Position numbers and translations under genes: made by a program
Shown here: positions 8,464-17,585 of the stretch, piece by piece
How positions within the stretch are numbered: the first letter of the stretch is position 1
Layout: each line of letters starts with the position of its first letter
Assembly: GCF_028705895.1 (NCBI RefSeq)
Contig: NZ_JAQWCQ010000001.1
Span: 1 to 64,000, forward strand
Direction of reading: 5' to 3'
Length of the DNA stretch: 64,000 nucleotides
From: Massilibacteroides sp.
Lineage (GTDB): Bacteria > Bacteroidota > Bacteroidia > Bacteroidales > Tannerellaceae
The notes under the pieces: generated by a model
Database searches by the model: none
What the model was told of the DNA's origin: nothing
The model's input: only the letters and a program-made list of their open reading frames with translations

Positions 8464-9192
8464 ATGAGAAATTTATTTGCAAAAGCATTCTTGGCTTTAT
8501 GCGCCTTAGGAACTTCTACTGTAGCATTTGCGCAAGAAGCGGCTGTTGAGGGTGGTATGCATCAAGCTCTTAAAGTTAAGTTTATTGAAGGTAGTGCGGA
8601 CTTTATGAGTTTAGTTGCTATCACATTAGTATTAGGTTTGGCTTTCTGTTTGGAAAGAATTATCTATCTGAACCTGTCTGATACAAATTCCGATAAACTA
8701 TTACAAGGGATTGAAGATGCTCTTGACAAGGGAGATGTTGAAGGAGCAAAAGCTATTGCTCGTGACACAAGAGGTCCTATTGCTTCAATTGCATACCAAG
8801 GTTTGATGAGAATTGATCAAGGTATTGATGTAGTTGAAAAATCAATTGTCTCTTATGGTGGTGTTCAAGGTGGTTTGTTGGAGAAAAATCTTTCTTGGAT
8901 TACTCTTTTCATCGCTATGGCTCCTTCTTTGGGATTCTTGGGAACAGTAGTAGGTATGGTTATGGCATTTGATAAAATTGAACAAGTAGGTGATATCAGC
9001 CCGACGGTTGTTGCCGGTGGTATGAAAGTGGCTTTGATTACTACTATCTTTGGTCTTATTGTTGCTTTGATTCTTCAAGTATTCTATAACTATTTGTTGA
9101 GTAAACTGGAAGGTATCCTGAACAAGATGGAAGATGCTTCAATCACATTAATAGACTTAGTTCTTAAATACAACTTAAAAACAAAAAAATAA
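8464..9192 (+). CDS. exbB: ExbB/TolQ/MotA family proton channel
   Basis: 242 aa. Pentameric channel subunit of the TonB motor. Begins with a cleavable-looking segment MRNLFAKAFLALCALGTSTV ending AFAQ, then a membrane segment (LVAITLVLGLAFCLERI), a cytoplasmic loop, and the conserved pair of C-terminal membrane helices (APSLGFLGTVVGMVMAFDKI ... MKVALITTIFGLIVALIL). First gene of a four-gene operon; the next gene starts 11 bases later. Confidence 0.93.
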   Translation: MRNLFAKAFLALCALGTSTVAFAQEAAVEGGMHQALKVKFIEGSADFMSLVAITLVLGLAFCLERIIYLNLSDTNSDKLLQGIEDALDKGDVEGAKAIARDTRGPIASIAYQGLMRIDQGIDVVEKSIVSYGGVQGGLLEKNLSWITLFIAMAPSLGFLGTVVGMVMAFDKIEQVGDISPTVVAGGMKVALITTIFGLIVALILQVFYNYLLSKLEGILNKMEDASITLIDLVLKYNLKTKK

Positions 9193-9203
9193 CAAAGACT
9201 ATT

Positions 9204-9680
9204 ATGGCTGTTACTAAAATTAGAAAAATATCTAGCTGGTCTTTGTTGGCTTGTACCGTTATCACTTTGGTGGTATTAGGTATGTTCTTCTTCGGTGGAA
9301 GTGATGAGCCGTACAAAGGTGAGTATTGGGCTCCTACCTATCTCGGAATGTTCCTTAATTGGATGTATATTCTGTTTGGAGTTTGCGCTGTCTCTACTTT
9401 GTTATTTGGTATCTGGCAGTTTTCGACAAGCTTTAAAGCAAATCCAAAAGGTGGGCTGATGGGCTTGGTTGTTATCGTATTGTTTTTCGGACTATTATTT
9501 ATAACATACACAATGGGTAGCGATACTCCTGTAAATGTTTTAAACTCAGAAGCTCAGGCGTATAATGTTCCTTTCTGGTTAAAACTTACAGATATGTGGT
9601 TGTACACAACTTACACATTGGTCGCATTGGTAGTTCTTTCCATTTTTTCTGGTAGTTTGAAAAAAGTATTTAATAAATAA
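9204..9680 (+). CDS. Membrane protein of the exbB-exbD operon
   Basis: 158 aa of unknown function. Four hydrophobic segments are predicted: about residues 11-30 (WSLLACTVITLVVLGMFFFG), 48-68, 84-103 and 131-151. No catalytic motif seen. Sits between exbB and exbD with 11- and 13-base gaps, a position that is conserved in Bacteroidales ExbBD clusters as far as I recall, so a motor accessory role is an inference. Confidence 0.8.
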   Translation: MAVTKIRKISSWSLLACTVITLVVLGMFFFGGSDEPYKGEYWAPTYLGMFLNWMYILFGVCAVSTLLFGIWQFSTSFKANPKGGLMGLVVIVLFFGLLFITYTMGSDTPVNVLNSEAQAYNVPFWLKLTDMWLYTTYTLVALVVLSIFSGSLKKVFNK

Positions 9681-9693
9681 AAGAGATAAGATA

Positions 9694-10281
9694 ATGGCAA
9701 AGAAAAGAAAAACACCAGGTATTAATGGTACTTCTTCGGCCGATATCGCATTCATGTTGCTTTTATTCTTCTTGTTGACGTCTTCGATGGATACAGACAA
9801 AGGGTTGCCCAGGCTACTCCCTCCACCTGTTCCAAAGGATCAAGTCGATGATGATGTGAAAATTAAGAAGAGAAATATTTTGGTTGTACTTATTAATAGT
9901 CAGAATCAAATTCTCTGTAATAATGAGTTTATTGATATTAAGCAACTGAAAGATAAGGTGAAAGACTTCGTTTTGAATCCGTATAATGATGAACATAAAC
10001 CGGAAAAGGTTGAGATTGATGTTCCATTCTTCGGTAATATGATGGTTACAAAGAACCACGTTATTTCTTTACAGAATGACCGTGGAACGCAGTATCAATC
10101 ATATATTGACGTTCAAAATGAATTGGCTGCGGCATATAATGAATTGAGAAATGATTTATCTCAAAAGAAGTTTGGAAAGCTTTTTATGGACTTAGACGAC
10201 GAACAGAAAAAAGCTGTTCAAAAAGTTTATCCTCAAAAGATTTCAGAAGCTGAACCTAAAAATTATGGAGGTGCTAAATAA
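9694..10281 (+). CDS. exbD: Biopolymer transport protein ExbD (first copy)
   Basis: 195 aa. Short basic N-terminus, then one membrane helix (SSADIAFMLLLFFLLTSSMD) carrying the aspartate typical of the ExbD/TolR proton path, then a periplasmic domain with the PPPVPKDQ proline stretch. Slightly longer than the second copy. Its stop overlaps the next start by one base (TAATG), indicating coupled translation. Confidence 0.93.
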   Translation: MAKKRKTPGINGTSSADIAFMLLLFFLLTSSMDTDKGLPRLLPPPVPKDQVDDDVKIKKRNILVVLINSQNQILCNNEFIDIKQLKDKVKDFVLNPYNDEHKPEKVEIDVPFFGNMMVTKNHVISLQNDRGTQYQSYIDVQNELAAAYNELRNDLSQKKFGKLFMDLDDEQKKAVQKVYPQKISEAEPKNYGGAK

Positions 10282-10748
10282 TGGGAAAATTTAATAAAGC
10301 AGGTGGTAGAGAAATGCCCGAACTGAATACTTCGTCATTACCTGACTTGGTATTTGCTTTCTTGTTCTTCATTATGATGGTAACTACCATGAGAGAAGTA
10401 ACTTTGAAAGTGCAATTTAGAGCTCCTCAAGCAACAGAACTTCAAAAACTGGAAAAGAAATCACTTATTACATTCCTGTATGTAGGTGAGCCTATGCCAG
10501 AATTTCGTGAACAGATGGGTACTGCTACCCGTCTTCAGTTGAATGATCAATTCGCTGAGATATCAGAAATTAAAGATTATATTGCGCAGGAGAAATCTAG
10601 TATGAAAGAGGAAGATGCTCCATTTATGACTGTTTCTATCAAAGCTGATAAGGAGACGGAGATGGGTGTGATTACAGATGTGAAGCAAGCTCTTCGTGAG
10701 GCTTATGCTTTAAAGATCAGTTACTCTGCCTCTCAGAAAGTGAATTAA
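10281..10748 (+). CDS. exbD: Biopolymer transport protein ExbD (second copy)
   Basis: 155 aa. N-terminus MPELNTSSLPDLVFAFLFF holds the membrane helix with the ExbD aspartate (PDLVF), followed by a periplasmic domain. Translationally coupled to the first exbD. Two non-identical ExbD subunits in one operon are common in this phylum; they may form a heterodimer in the motor (inference). Confidence 0.92.
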   Translation: MGKFNKAGGREMPELNTSSLPDLVFAFLFFIMMVTTMREVTLKVQFRAPQATELQKLEKKSLITFLYVGEPMPEFREQMGTATRLQLNDQFAEISEIKDYIAQEKSSMKEEDAPFMTVSIKADKETEMGVITDVKQALREAYALKISYSASQKVN

Positions 10749-10794
10749 TGGATATATCCTTTTGTAAGAAATAGTATATTTCTATAAATATTGG

Positions 10795-10833
10795 AAAGAT
10801 CGTTTCGAGGTTAAGCTTGAAACGATCTTTTTT
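10795..10833 (+). terminator. Intrinsic terminator of the exb operon
   Basis: 12-bp perfect stem AAAGATCGTTTC / GAAACGATCTTT, 12-base loop, then T-run, 47 bases after the last exbD stop. Confidence 0.85.
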
Positions 10834-10852
10834 CTTAATACAAAACGGTGAG

Positions 10853-11524
10853 ATGAACAGGGGAGATAATATACGAAGAGAGTTGCAAATAACAGCAGAT
10901 GGAAGCCATACGCTTTTTCTGCCTGAAATGAACGAACATTATCATTCGATAAATGGTGCAGTTCAGGAATCGTTGCATGTGTTTATTGAAGCAGGTCTCC
11001 GACATCTTAAAAAGAATAGTATTCGAATTCTTGAGATAGGTTTTGGAACCGGACTAAACGCTTTTCTTACGTTGCAAGAAACGTTTGCTAATTCTTCTCT
11101 TAAAATAGATTATTACTCTATTGAGCGTTTTCCCCTTGATGAAGAGCTTGTTAAGCAGTTAAATTATGCGGAGTCTCAAACTGATTTGTTCCTGAGTCTG
11201 CACGATGCTAAGTGGGGTGTGCTGGAAGAAATAACCGACCGTTTTTCATTGTTTAAAATACAAGGTGATAGCAATAGTTGTGAACTTCCGGACGGTATTG
11301 ATTTGGTCTATTTTGATGCCTTTGCACCGGATAAACAACCGGAGATGTGGAATCAGGATATTTTCAATAAATTGTATTCTAAAACAAACGGGAATGGGCT
11401 TCTAGCTACTTATTGCGCTAAAGGAACTGTAAGGCGTATGATAAAAGAGGCCGGATATTCTGTTGAAAGAATACCCGGCCCTCCAGGAAAGCGCGAAATG
11501 CTCCGTGCTCAAAAAATATCGTAA
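10853..11524 (+). CDS. mnmD: tRNA (mnm5s2U34) methyltransferase MnmD
   Basis: About 223 aa. SAM-dependent methyltransferase that completes the mnm5s2U34 modification of tRNA wobble uridine; corresponds to the MnmC methyltransferase half (DUF752) without the FAD domain. Motif I is ILEIGFGTGLNAFLT; DLVYFDAFAPDKQPEMWN is the family hallmark; GLLATYCAKGTVRRMIKEAG and GPPGKREMLRA close the fold. The frame opens with a TTG at 10817 inside the preceding terminator, so ATG 10853 is preferred. Confidence 0.9.
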   Translation: MNRGDNIRRELQITADGSHTLFLPEMNEHYHSINGAVQESLHVFIEAGLRHLKKNSIRILEIGFGTGLNAFLTLQETFANSSLKIDYYSIERFPLDEELVKQLNYAESQTDLFLSLHDAKWGVLEEITDRFSLFKIQGDSNSCELPDGIDLVYFDAFAPDKQPEMWNQDIFNKLYSKTNGNGLLATYCAKGTVRRMIKEAGYSVERIPGPPGKREMLRAQKIS

Positions 11525-11532
11525 GCGGTTAC

Positions 11533-11847
11533 TTATAACAAAGCGTCTATTTTTTTCGCTAAAGCTGCCTTGTTTGTTGCACCGACTTGTTTATCTACTA
11601 CTTCGCCGTTCTTAATGAAAAGAATCGTTGGGATATTTCTAATTCCGAATTTGGAAACCACATCGTCATTGCTGTCAACGTCCATTTTTCCAATCGTTAC
11701 CTTGCCTTCATATTCGCTTGCCAACTCTTCAATGATTGGACCTACCATACGACAAGGGCCACACCATTCTGCCCAAAAATCAATTACTACCGGCTTTCCT
11801 TCACTTACTAACTGGTCAAAATTTGCATCTGTGATTTCTAGTGCCAT
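11533..11847 (-). CDS. trxA: Thioredoxin
   Basis: 104 aa, single thioredoxin fold with active site WAEWCGPCR, cis-proline motif RNIPTILFI and KQVGATNK; no signal peptide, so cytoplasmic. Follows dnaE on the same strand after 76 bases. Confidence 0.96.
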   Translation of the reverse strand: MALEITDANFDQLVSEGKPVVIDFWAEWCGPCRMVGPIIEELASEYEGKVTIGKMDVDSNDDVVSKFGIRNIPTILFIKNGEVVDKQVGATNKAALAKKIDALL

Positions 11848-11923
11848 ACCTTTTCTCTTTAATTTTAAATTAGTTTATTTTTATTTGAATCAAAAGTACA
11901 AAATTGTTTTACGCCGGACAATG

Positions 11924-14900
11924 CTAATCGTTAATTTTAAAATCAATATTATCATTGTTTGCAAGAAAATCAATCAGTTCTCGGGTGACAGATAAACGAA
12001 CATTCTGAGAGAATAAACTGAGGTTAATATTGTTCTCGCCATCTACAACTTTAAAGTATAACATACTTTGTCCGGGATTGTTTTTTATTAATACGGCAAG
12101 CTCATTAATAATCTCCTCATTTAGATCATGAATTGGCAGAGTTATGCTGATTTTCTCGATTAATTTGTCCTTTTCATCCTGTAATAAACGTATCGTTCCA
12201 ATCCTGAAATCTAATACGGATTCATTGAATTTCCGCGATTCAACACGTCCGGTGATCAAAAGATACATGCCAATACGAGCATATTTGCTATACTCAATAT
12301 AGTCGTTTCCAAATAGCGGTATTTCACCGCTTCCCGTGAAGTCTTCAATTTTCAGGATGCCATATGACTTACCGGTTTTAGTTAACCCCTCACGGAATCC
12401 GGTAACGATACCTCCTAATAATATCTCACGCCCTTTCAGACTGTCTTTTTCATTTAGTTCAGAAGCTCCTGTGTTGCATACGTAGGTCAGGATAATGCGA
12501 TATTCATCCAAAGGATGAGCAGACAAATAAATACCTACTAATTCTTTTTCCTTGTTTAGGCGTTCCAGGTCGCTCCATGATTCTGCTTGTGGTACATCGG
12601 GCTTCGCTATTTCGACAGAATTGTCATCGCCAAATAATGAGTTGGCAGTAGCCATTTTGTCAATTTGGAATTTGTTTCCGTAACGAACTAAGATGTCAAG
12701 AAAAGTTTCATCTTTTGAGTTCGCAAAGAATTGCTCCCTTCGAATACCGAAATTGTCAAAGGCTCCCCCAAGCGCAAGACCTTCCATGTTTTTCTTATTA
12801 CATGCCGTCAGGTTAACGCGTTCAACAAAATCATAAATGTTTTTGTAGGCACCATTCTTTTTGCGCTCGTCTATTATGTTCATCACAGCGGCTTCCCCAA
12901 CTCCTTTGATCGCACCTAAACCAAATCGAATATCTCCATTTTTGTTGACGCTGAATTTCAGAATAGATTCATTTACATCAGGACCGAGTACCTGAATGCT
13001 CATCGCACGACATTCGTCCATGAATTTGGTGATGTCCGTGATGTTCGAAAGACTTCGACTCAAAACGGCAGCCATGTATTCTGACGGATAATTAGCCTTC
13101 AGGAAAGCTGTTTGGTAGGCAACCCAGGAATAACAAGTAGCATGACTTTTATTGAATGCATAGGATGCAAATTTTTCCCAGTCAGACCATATCTTTTCCA
13201 ATGTTTTTTCATCGTGACCATTGGCTTTACCTCCGGAAAGGAACTTGGCTTTCAATTCATTCATTTTGTCGATCAACTTTTTTCCCATCGCTTTACGTAA
13301 AGCATCACTTTCACCACGGGTAAAGTTGGCTAACAAACGAGAAAGAAGCATGACCTGTTCCTGATAGACCGTAATGCCATATGTGTCTTTCAGATACCGC
13401 TCCATGATTGGAATGTCGTATTTTATCTCTTCTTTTCCATGCTTACGGGCAACAAAAGAAGGAATATAATCCATAGGTCCCGGACGATAAAGGGCGTTCA
13501 TTGCAATCAGGTCTTCGAATTTTGATGGCTGAAGCTCCCGCAAATACTTTTGCATACCGGCAGACTCGAATTGGAATGTTCCGGTTGTTTTACCCAGACA
13601 ATATAGCTCAAATGTTTTCGTATCTTCAAGACTTATCTTGTCAATATTTATAGACTCTCCACGAGTCAGACGGATGTTTTCAACCGCTTCTTTTATAATA
13701 GAAAGCGTTTTTAATCCAAGAAAATCCATCTTGATCAGTCCTGTTTCTTCAATAACAGAGCCTTCGTATTGAGTAACCAACATTTCCTCACCAGTATCCT
13801 TATCCTTAGCCGTACTGACCGGTACTACATCCGAAATATCGTATTTCCCAATGATAACACCACAAGCATGCACCCCTGTGTTTCTGACATTACCTTCCAG
13901 CATCTGAGCGTATTTTAAGGTGTCACGTGCTAATGGATCATGCCCTGTAGCTGCATCTTTCAGCTCGGGAACATACTGGATTGCATCTTTCAGTTTAAAC
14001 TTCTTCATATCCGGAATCTTATCCGGTACTAACTTGGCTAAACGGTTTGATTCGGATAGTGGTAATTTTTGTACACGAGCCACGTCCTTAATCGCTGATT
14101 TAGTCGCCATCGTACCATACGTAATGATATGAGCTACTTTCTCCTTACCATATTTTTCCGTTACCCAACGTAGCACTTCACCGCGCCCGTCATCATCAAA
14201 GTCCGTGTCGATATCAGGCAGTGAAATACGATCCGGGTTCAGAAAACGTTCGAACAGGAGGTCGTATTTTATCGGGTCGATATCCGTAATATCCAGACAA
14301 TATGCAACAGCAGAACCTGCAGCAGAACCACGCCCAGGTCCGACTGATACCCCCATCTCTTTAGCCGCACGAATAAAGTCTTGTACAATTAAGAAATAGC
14401 CGGGAAATCCCATTCCCTTAACTGTTCCTAACTCAAAATCCAAACGCTCTATAACCTCTTCAGATAACGGCTCCCCATATTTTCGTTTAGCCCCTTCGTA
14501 GGTGAGATGACGCAAATATTCGTCTTCGTTGTGAAATCCTTCAGGAAGGGGAAAGTCGGGCATTAATGGATCATTGTCTATAGAATAGAATTCAACCTTA
14601 TCCGCTATTTCTATCGTATTACGCAAAGCTTCAGGAATATCTGCAAATATGGTGTTCATTTCAGATGTGGACTTCATCCATTCCTGTTTTGAATACATCA
14701 TACGTGTCGGATCATCCAGATCCTTACCTGTGCTTAAACAGATCAAACGGTCATGCGCTTCTGCATCCTCTTCATTGGCAAAGTGAACATCATTAGTTGC
14801 GATCAGTTTAACATCGAGCTTCTTGCCGAGTTCAATTAAAACTTTATTCACTTCTTGTTGTTTGGGAAATGTCGTTTGATCTGCATTGGCTGCATGCGTT

Positions 14901-15568
14901 TCATGACGCTGCATCTCTAAATAATAATCCTCGCCAAAAAGTTTTTTGAACCACAATATAGATTCTTCAGCCTTATCTAACCTGTCCTTCATGATATGTT
15001 GAGGAATCTCACCTCCCAGACAGGCAGAGCTGATTATTAGTCCTTCATGGTACTTCTCTAACAGCTCTTTGTCGATGCGTGGACGACCATAAAAACCTTC
15101 TGTCCAGGATATGGAAACCATCTTGATCAGGTTTTTATACCCTTTTAGATTCTTTGCCAGCACAATAAGATGCCATCCGCTAAGATCCTCTTTTGTGTTT
15201 TTGTTATGTCGTCCGTTTCTCGCACAATAACATTCGCAACCAATAATCGGTTTGAATAATTGCGCTTTATGTTCTTTAATTTCTTCCTCTAATTTTTTAA
15301 TCTCAGCTAATGTTTCATCAGACGGATTCTCTTGTTCACGTAAAGCGGTAATTTTCTTTTGACACGACTTAATCGTTCCCTGCGTCTTGCTGTTCTTCTT
15401 TTTTACTTTGTTGTAAAACTCTTTTATTCCAAACATGTTGCCATGATCGGTTACGGCAATAGCCGGCATTTTGTCTTTTATCGCTTTATCTAAAAGCGTA
15501 TCGATAGAAGTCTGTCCGTCTAACAGAGAGTATTGAGTATGAAGATGTAAATGTACGAATGGTTCCAT
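11924..15568 (-). CDS. dnaE: DNA polymerase III subunit alpha
   Basis: 1214 aa replicative polymerase of the DnaE type. Order: N-terminal PHP domain (HLHTQYSLLDGQ, AVTDHGNMFG), polymerase core with catalytic aspartates in LPDIDTDFDDDGR, VGPGRGSAAGS and ACGVIIGKYDI, helix-hairpin-helix region, and a C-terminal OB fold (GREILLGGIVTGFREG). A lysine/glutamate-rich insertion of about 45 residues near residue 60 lies within the PHP domain, a feature of Bacteroidota DnaE. Length is normal for the family. Confidence 0.97.
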   Translation of the reverse strand: MEPFVHLHLHTQYSLLDGQTSIDTLLDKAIKDKMPAIAVTDHGNMFGIKEFYNKVKKKNSKTQGTIKSCQKKITALREQENPSDETLAEIKKLEEEIKEHKAQLFKPIIGCECYCARNGRHNKNTKEDLSGWHLIVLAKNLKGYKNLIKMVSISWTEGFYGRPRIDKELLEKYHEGLIISSACLGGEIPQHIMKDRLDKAEESILWFKKLFGEDYYLEMQRHETHAANADQTTFPKQQEVNKVLIELGKKLDVKLIATNDVHFANEEDAEAHDRLICLSTGKDLDDPTRMMYSKQEWMKSTSEMNTIFADIPEALRNTIEIADKVEFYSIDNDPLMPDFPLPEGFHNEDEYLRHLTYEGAKRKYGEPLSEEVIERLDFELGTVKGMGFPGYFLIVQDFIRAAKEMGVSVGPGRGSAAGSAVAYCLDITDIDPIKYDLLFERFLNPDRISLPDIDTDFDDDGRGEVLRWVTEKYGKEKVAHIITYGTMATKSAIKDVARVQKLPLSESNRLAKLVPDKIPDMKKFKLKDAIQYVPELKDAATGHDPLARDTLKYAQMLEGNVRNTGVHACGVIIGKYDISDVVPVSTAKDKDTGEEMLVTQYEGSVIEETGLIKMDFLGLKTLSIIKEAVENIRLTRGESINIDKISLEDTKTFELYCLGKTTGTFQFESAGMQKYLRELQPSKFEDLIAMNALYRPGPMDYIPSFVARKHGKEEIKYDIPIMERYLKDTYGITVYQEQVMLLSRLLANFTRGESDALRKAMGKKLIDKMNELKAKFLSGGKANGHDEKTLEKIWSDWEKFASYAFNKSHATCYSWVAYQTAFLKANYPSEYMAAVLSRSLSNITDITKFMDECRAMSIQVLGPDVNESILKFSVNKNGDIRFGLGAIKGVGEAAVMNIIDERKKNGAYKNIYDFVERVNLTACNKKNMEGLALGGAFDNFGIRREQFFANSKDETFLDILVRYGNKFQIDKMATANSLFGDDNSVEIAKPDVPQAESWSDLERLNKEKELVGIYLSAHPLDEYRIILTYVCNTGASELNEKDSLKGREILLGGIVTGFREGLTKTGKSYGILKIEDFTGSGEIPLFGNDYIEYSKYARIGMYLLITGRVESRKFNESVLDFRIGTIRLLQDEKDKLIEKISITLPIHDLNEEIINELAVLIKNNPGQSMLYFKVVDGENNINLSLFSQNVRLSVTRELIDFLANNDNIDFKIND

Positions 15569-15638
15569 TATTAAATAGAAATAATATGTAAATTGCTTAT
15601 AAAGGTACGAAAAAGCTTAAATGTCCGGACGAAAAACG

Positions 15639-15646
15639 TATATTTG
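15639..15646 (+). promoter_or_regulatory. -7 promoter box for the beta-barrel gene
   Basis: TATATTTG, perfect TAnnTTTG. Transcription would start near 15651, so the ATG at 15668 (17-base leader) is a better start than the one at 15659. Confidence 0.45.
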
Positions 15647-15667
15647 TCTCACATAAAAATGCAATCT

Positions 15668-16300
15668 ATGAGTTTAATACGCAAGATATTTACTCTGGTA
15701 TTTCTTCTTTTGTTGGTCATACCGGCCTTTTCGCAAATCACTTACGGCGTGCGTGGTGGTTTGTCTTATTCTGCCTTAATTCAAAAAATAGAACACGAGA
15801 ATAAAGCCGGAACTAAAGCCGGATTCAGTATAGGAGGATTTGCAGATATTCCCTTTTATCGTCGCTTTTCGTTTCGTCCGGAACTCTCTTTCGTTAATCA
15901 AGGAGGTTCATTTTATTCACGTATTGACAATGAAATAGCAACGATTAAAAATAAGTACAACTATTATTCCATACAGATGCCACTTAATATTGCTTATAAT
16001 ATCCCTATTTCAGGAGTGAAAATGGCGGTGATGATGGGACCAACAGTTGATTATTCTTTGTTTGGCACGCATTCGGCTGAGGGGGTAAGAAAAGACCTTG
16101 TTTTCGGTAAAGATGAAATCGGCGAACTGAAAAAATGGGATATAGGAGTTAATATGGGCTTGGTCGTAAAGTACGAACAAGTGCTTTTCTCCATTAATGC
16201 TGTTTGTGGAACCTTTGATCGTCGTGCAGTTAAACGTGAAGGAGAGTCTCGCCTGTTCCAGAATAATGTAACATTCTCATTCGGATACATATTCCCTTAA
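15668..16300 (+). CDS. Small outer-membrane beta-barrel (PorT-like porin family)
   Basis: About 210 aa. Signal peptide MSLIRKIFTLVFLLLLVIPA ending AFSQ, then alternating beta-strands starting ITYGVRGGLSYS and ending NNVTFSFGYIFP with a C-terminal aromatic, the usual BAM signal. Resembles the outer-membrane-beta-barrel/PorT-like family (Pfam OMP_b-brl_2 type); function not assignable. Divergent from dnaE. ATG 15659 is an alternative start. Confidence 0.75.
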   Translation: MSLIRKIFTLVFLLLLVIPAFSQITYGVRGGLSYSALIQKIEHENKAGTKAGFSIGGFADIPFYRRFSFRPELSFVNQGGSFYSRIDNEIATIKNKYNYYSIQMPLNIAYNIPISGVKMAVMMGPTVDYSLFGTHSAEGVRKDLVFGKDEIGELKKWDIGVNMGLVVKYEQVLFSINAVCGTFDRRAVKREGESRLFQNNVTFSFGYIFP

Positions 16301-16472
16301 TTTGTTTTTCTCCAGTCTATACGATAGATTTTATAAATATCAGTAAAAGTAGGTAACCCAATAACCTATTTATCCCTATTTCTCGGGATTGTATCGTCTT
16401 GTTAAGCACTATAATTTTGTTGTTTTAATTCCACAGTCATACAAAAGGTGTGTCTTTATACATCTTAAGAAA

Positions 16473-17486
16473 ATGGCTATTGGTATAATTAACTCAACAC
16501 AAAAGATGTGTAATACTAACTATATAAATACAGACTATTTGAGTAAATCAGCTTTTACACAGAGATATGTAAAAGAAGAAATTATGCTGGTAAACAAATT
16601 AAATGCAAATGGGGAGATAAAAAGAAATTCAATAGATGGAATCTCTGTGAGTTTCTCCCAACTGAATCAGAAGGAGGTTGTGGACTATCAGGTTCATGCA
16701 GAAGAAGAACATTTAGAGATATTTTTCGAGTTAAACGGTTCAAAAAGTTATGAAGCAAATGATAGGCGTGAAAGAGGACTTGAAACTTTAAATGGACGAT
16801 ATAGTTTCTTTTATTATCCTGTAATTGACGGAACTTTAACATTTGTTCCCCAGAAACAACAATTCAAAGCTGTGGATATTGACTTAACAATAAGCTTTAT
16901 CAACCGATTGTTTTGCGGAGATTTAGAGATAATGGGGCATTTCGGAAAGAATATAATTAACAAAAAGGATAGTGTTTTTGCCAGAAATGAGACGATTACC
17001 CCCAGAATGATGTTAATATTACAAGAACTTTCCGAAAATGAACTTACAGGGATATTGAAAAAAGCATATATCGAATCGAAGACTATCGAGTTATTGCTTT
17101 TAATAATCAAACAACAAGAGGACAATTCGTGTGATTATTCTTTACCGTTTCTGTCCAAGGAGGATGTAGAAAAACTTTATTATGCCCGTGAAATAATTTC
17201 CGATAATATAGAAAATCCCTACTCGATAAGGGAATTAGCTCGAATAACAGGGCTTAACGAGTTTAAACTGAAGAAAGGATTCCGGGAGAAGTTCAATACA
17301 ACGGTGTTCAATTATCTTTTTGAGATAAGAATGAATCATGGAAAAAGTATCATTTTGGATGAGGATAAGAGTATAGGTGAAGTTGCACTTATTGTAGGAT
17401 ATAAGAACCCGGCACATTTTACAACTGCATTTAGACGGTATTTCGGCTTTTCACCAAGTGAATTGAGGAAAGGCAAGATATCGTAG
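16473..17486 (+). CDS. AraC family transcriptional regulator
   Basis: About 337 aa from ATG 16473 (16506 and 16584 are alternatives; the frame opens at a TTG at 16389). N-terminal ~220 residues form an effector/dimer domain resembling PchR-type regulators of iron uptake. The last ~100 residues hold two helix-turn-helices: NPYSIRELARITGLNEFKLK and IGEVALIVGYKNPAHFTTAF, ending FGFSPSELRKGK. Directly upstream of a ferric-reductase-like gene and a TonB receptor; two 18-bp direct repeats lie in the 99-base gap that follows, so it very likely activates that operon. Confidence 0.87.
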   Translation: MAIGIINSTQKMCNTNYINTDYLSKSAFTQRYVKEEIMLVNKLNANGEIKRNSIDGISVSFSQLNQKEVVDYQVHAEEEHLEIFFELNGSKSYEANDRRERGLETLNGRYSFFYYPVIDGTLTFVPQKQQFKAVDIDLTISFINRLFCGDLEIMGHFGKNIINKKDSVFARNETITPRMMLILQELSENELTGILKKAYIESKTIELLLLIIKQQEDNSCDYSLPFLSKEDVEKLYYAREIISDNIENPYSIRELARITGLNEFKLKKGFREKFNTTVFNYLFEIRMNHGKSIILDEDKSIGEVALIVGYKNPAHFTTAFRRYFGFSPSELRKGKIS

Positions 17487-17492
17487 TAAAGA

Positions 17493-17558
17493 AATCCTTT
17501 TAGCGTAATTAGTAATCCTTCACGCGTAATTCCGATTCTGTTATTACGAATAGCTTTG
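17493..17558 (+). promoter_or_regulatory. AraC-type direct repeats and -7 box of the iron operon
   Basis: Two direct repeats AATCCTTTTAGCGTAATT (17493-17510) and AATCCTTCACGCGTAATT (17514-17531), 15 of 18 identical and offset by exactly 21 bp. The second ends 19 bases before TAGCTTTG (17551-17558), a perfect TAnnTTTG box; no TTTG -33 box is present, its place being taken by the repeat. This is the layout of an activator-dependent promoter. The start codon at 17586 follows 27 bases later. Confidence 0.65.
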
Positions 17559-17585
17559 CCGAGCTAATTCAGTAAGTAAAGGATT

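Noticed and set aside
16340..16372. TAGGTAACCCAATAACCTA as an operator before the AraC gene
   Set aside because: Only five paired bases per arm with a mismatch beyond; too weak to call.
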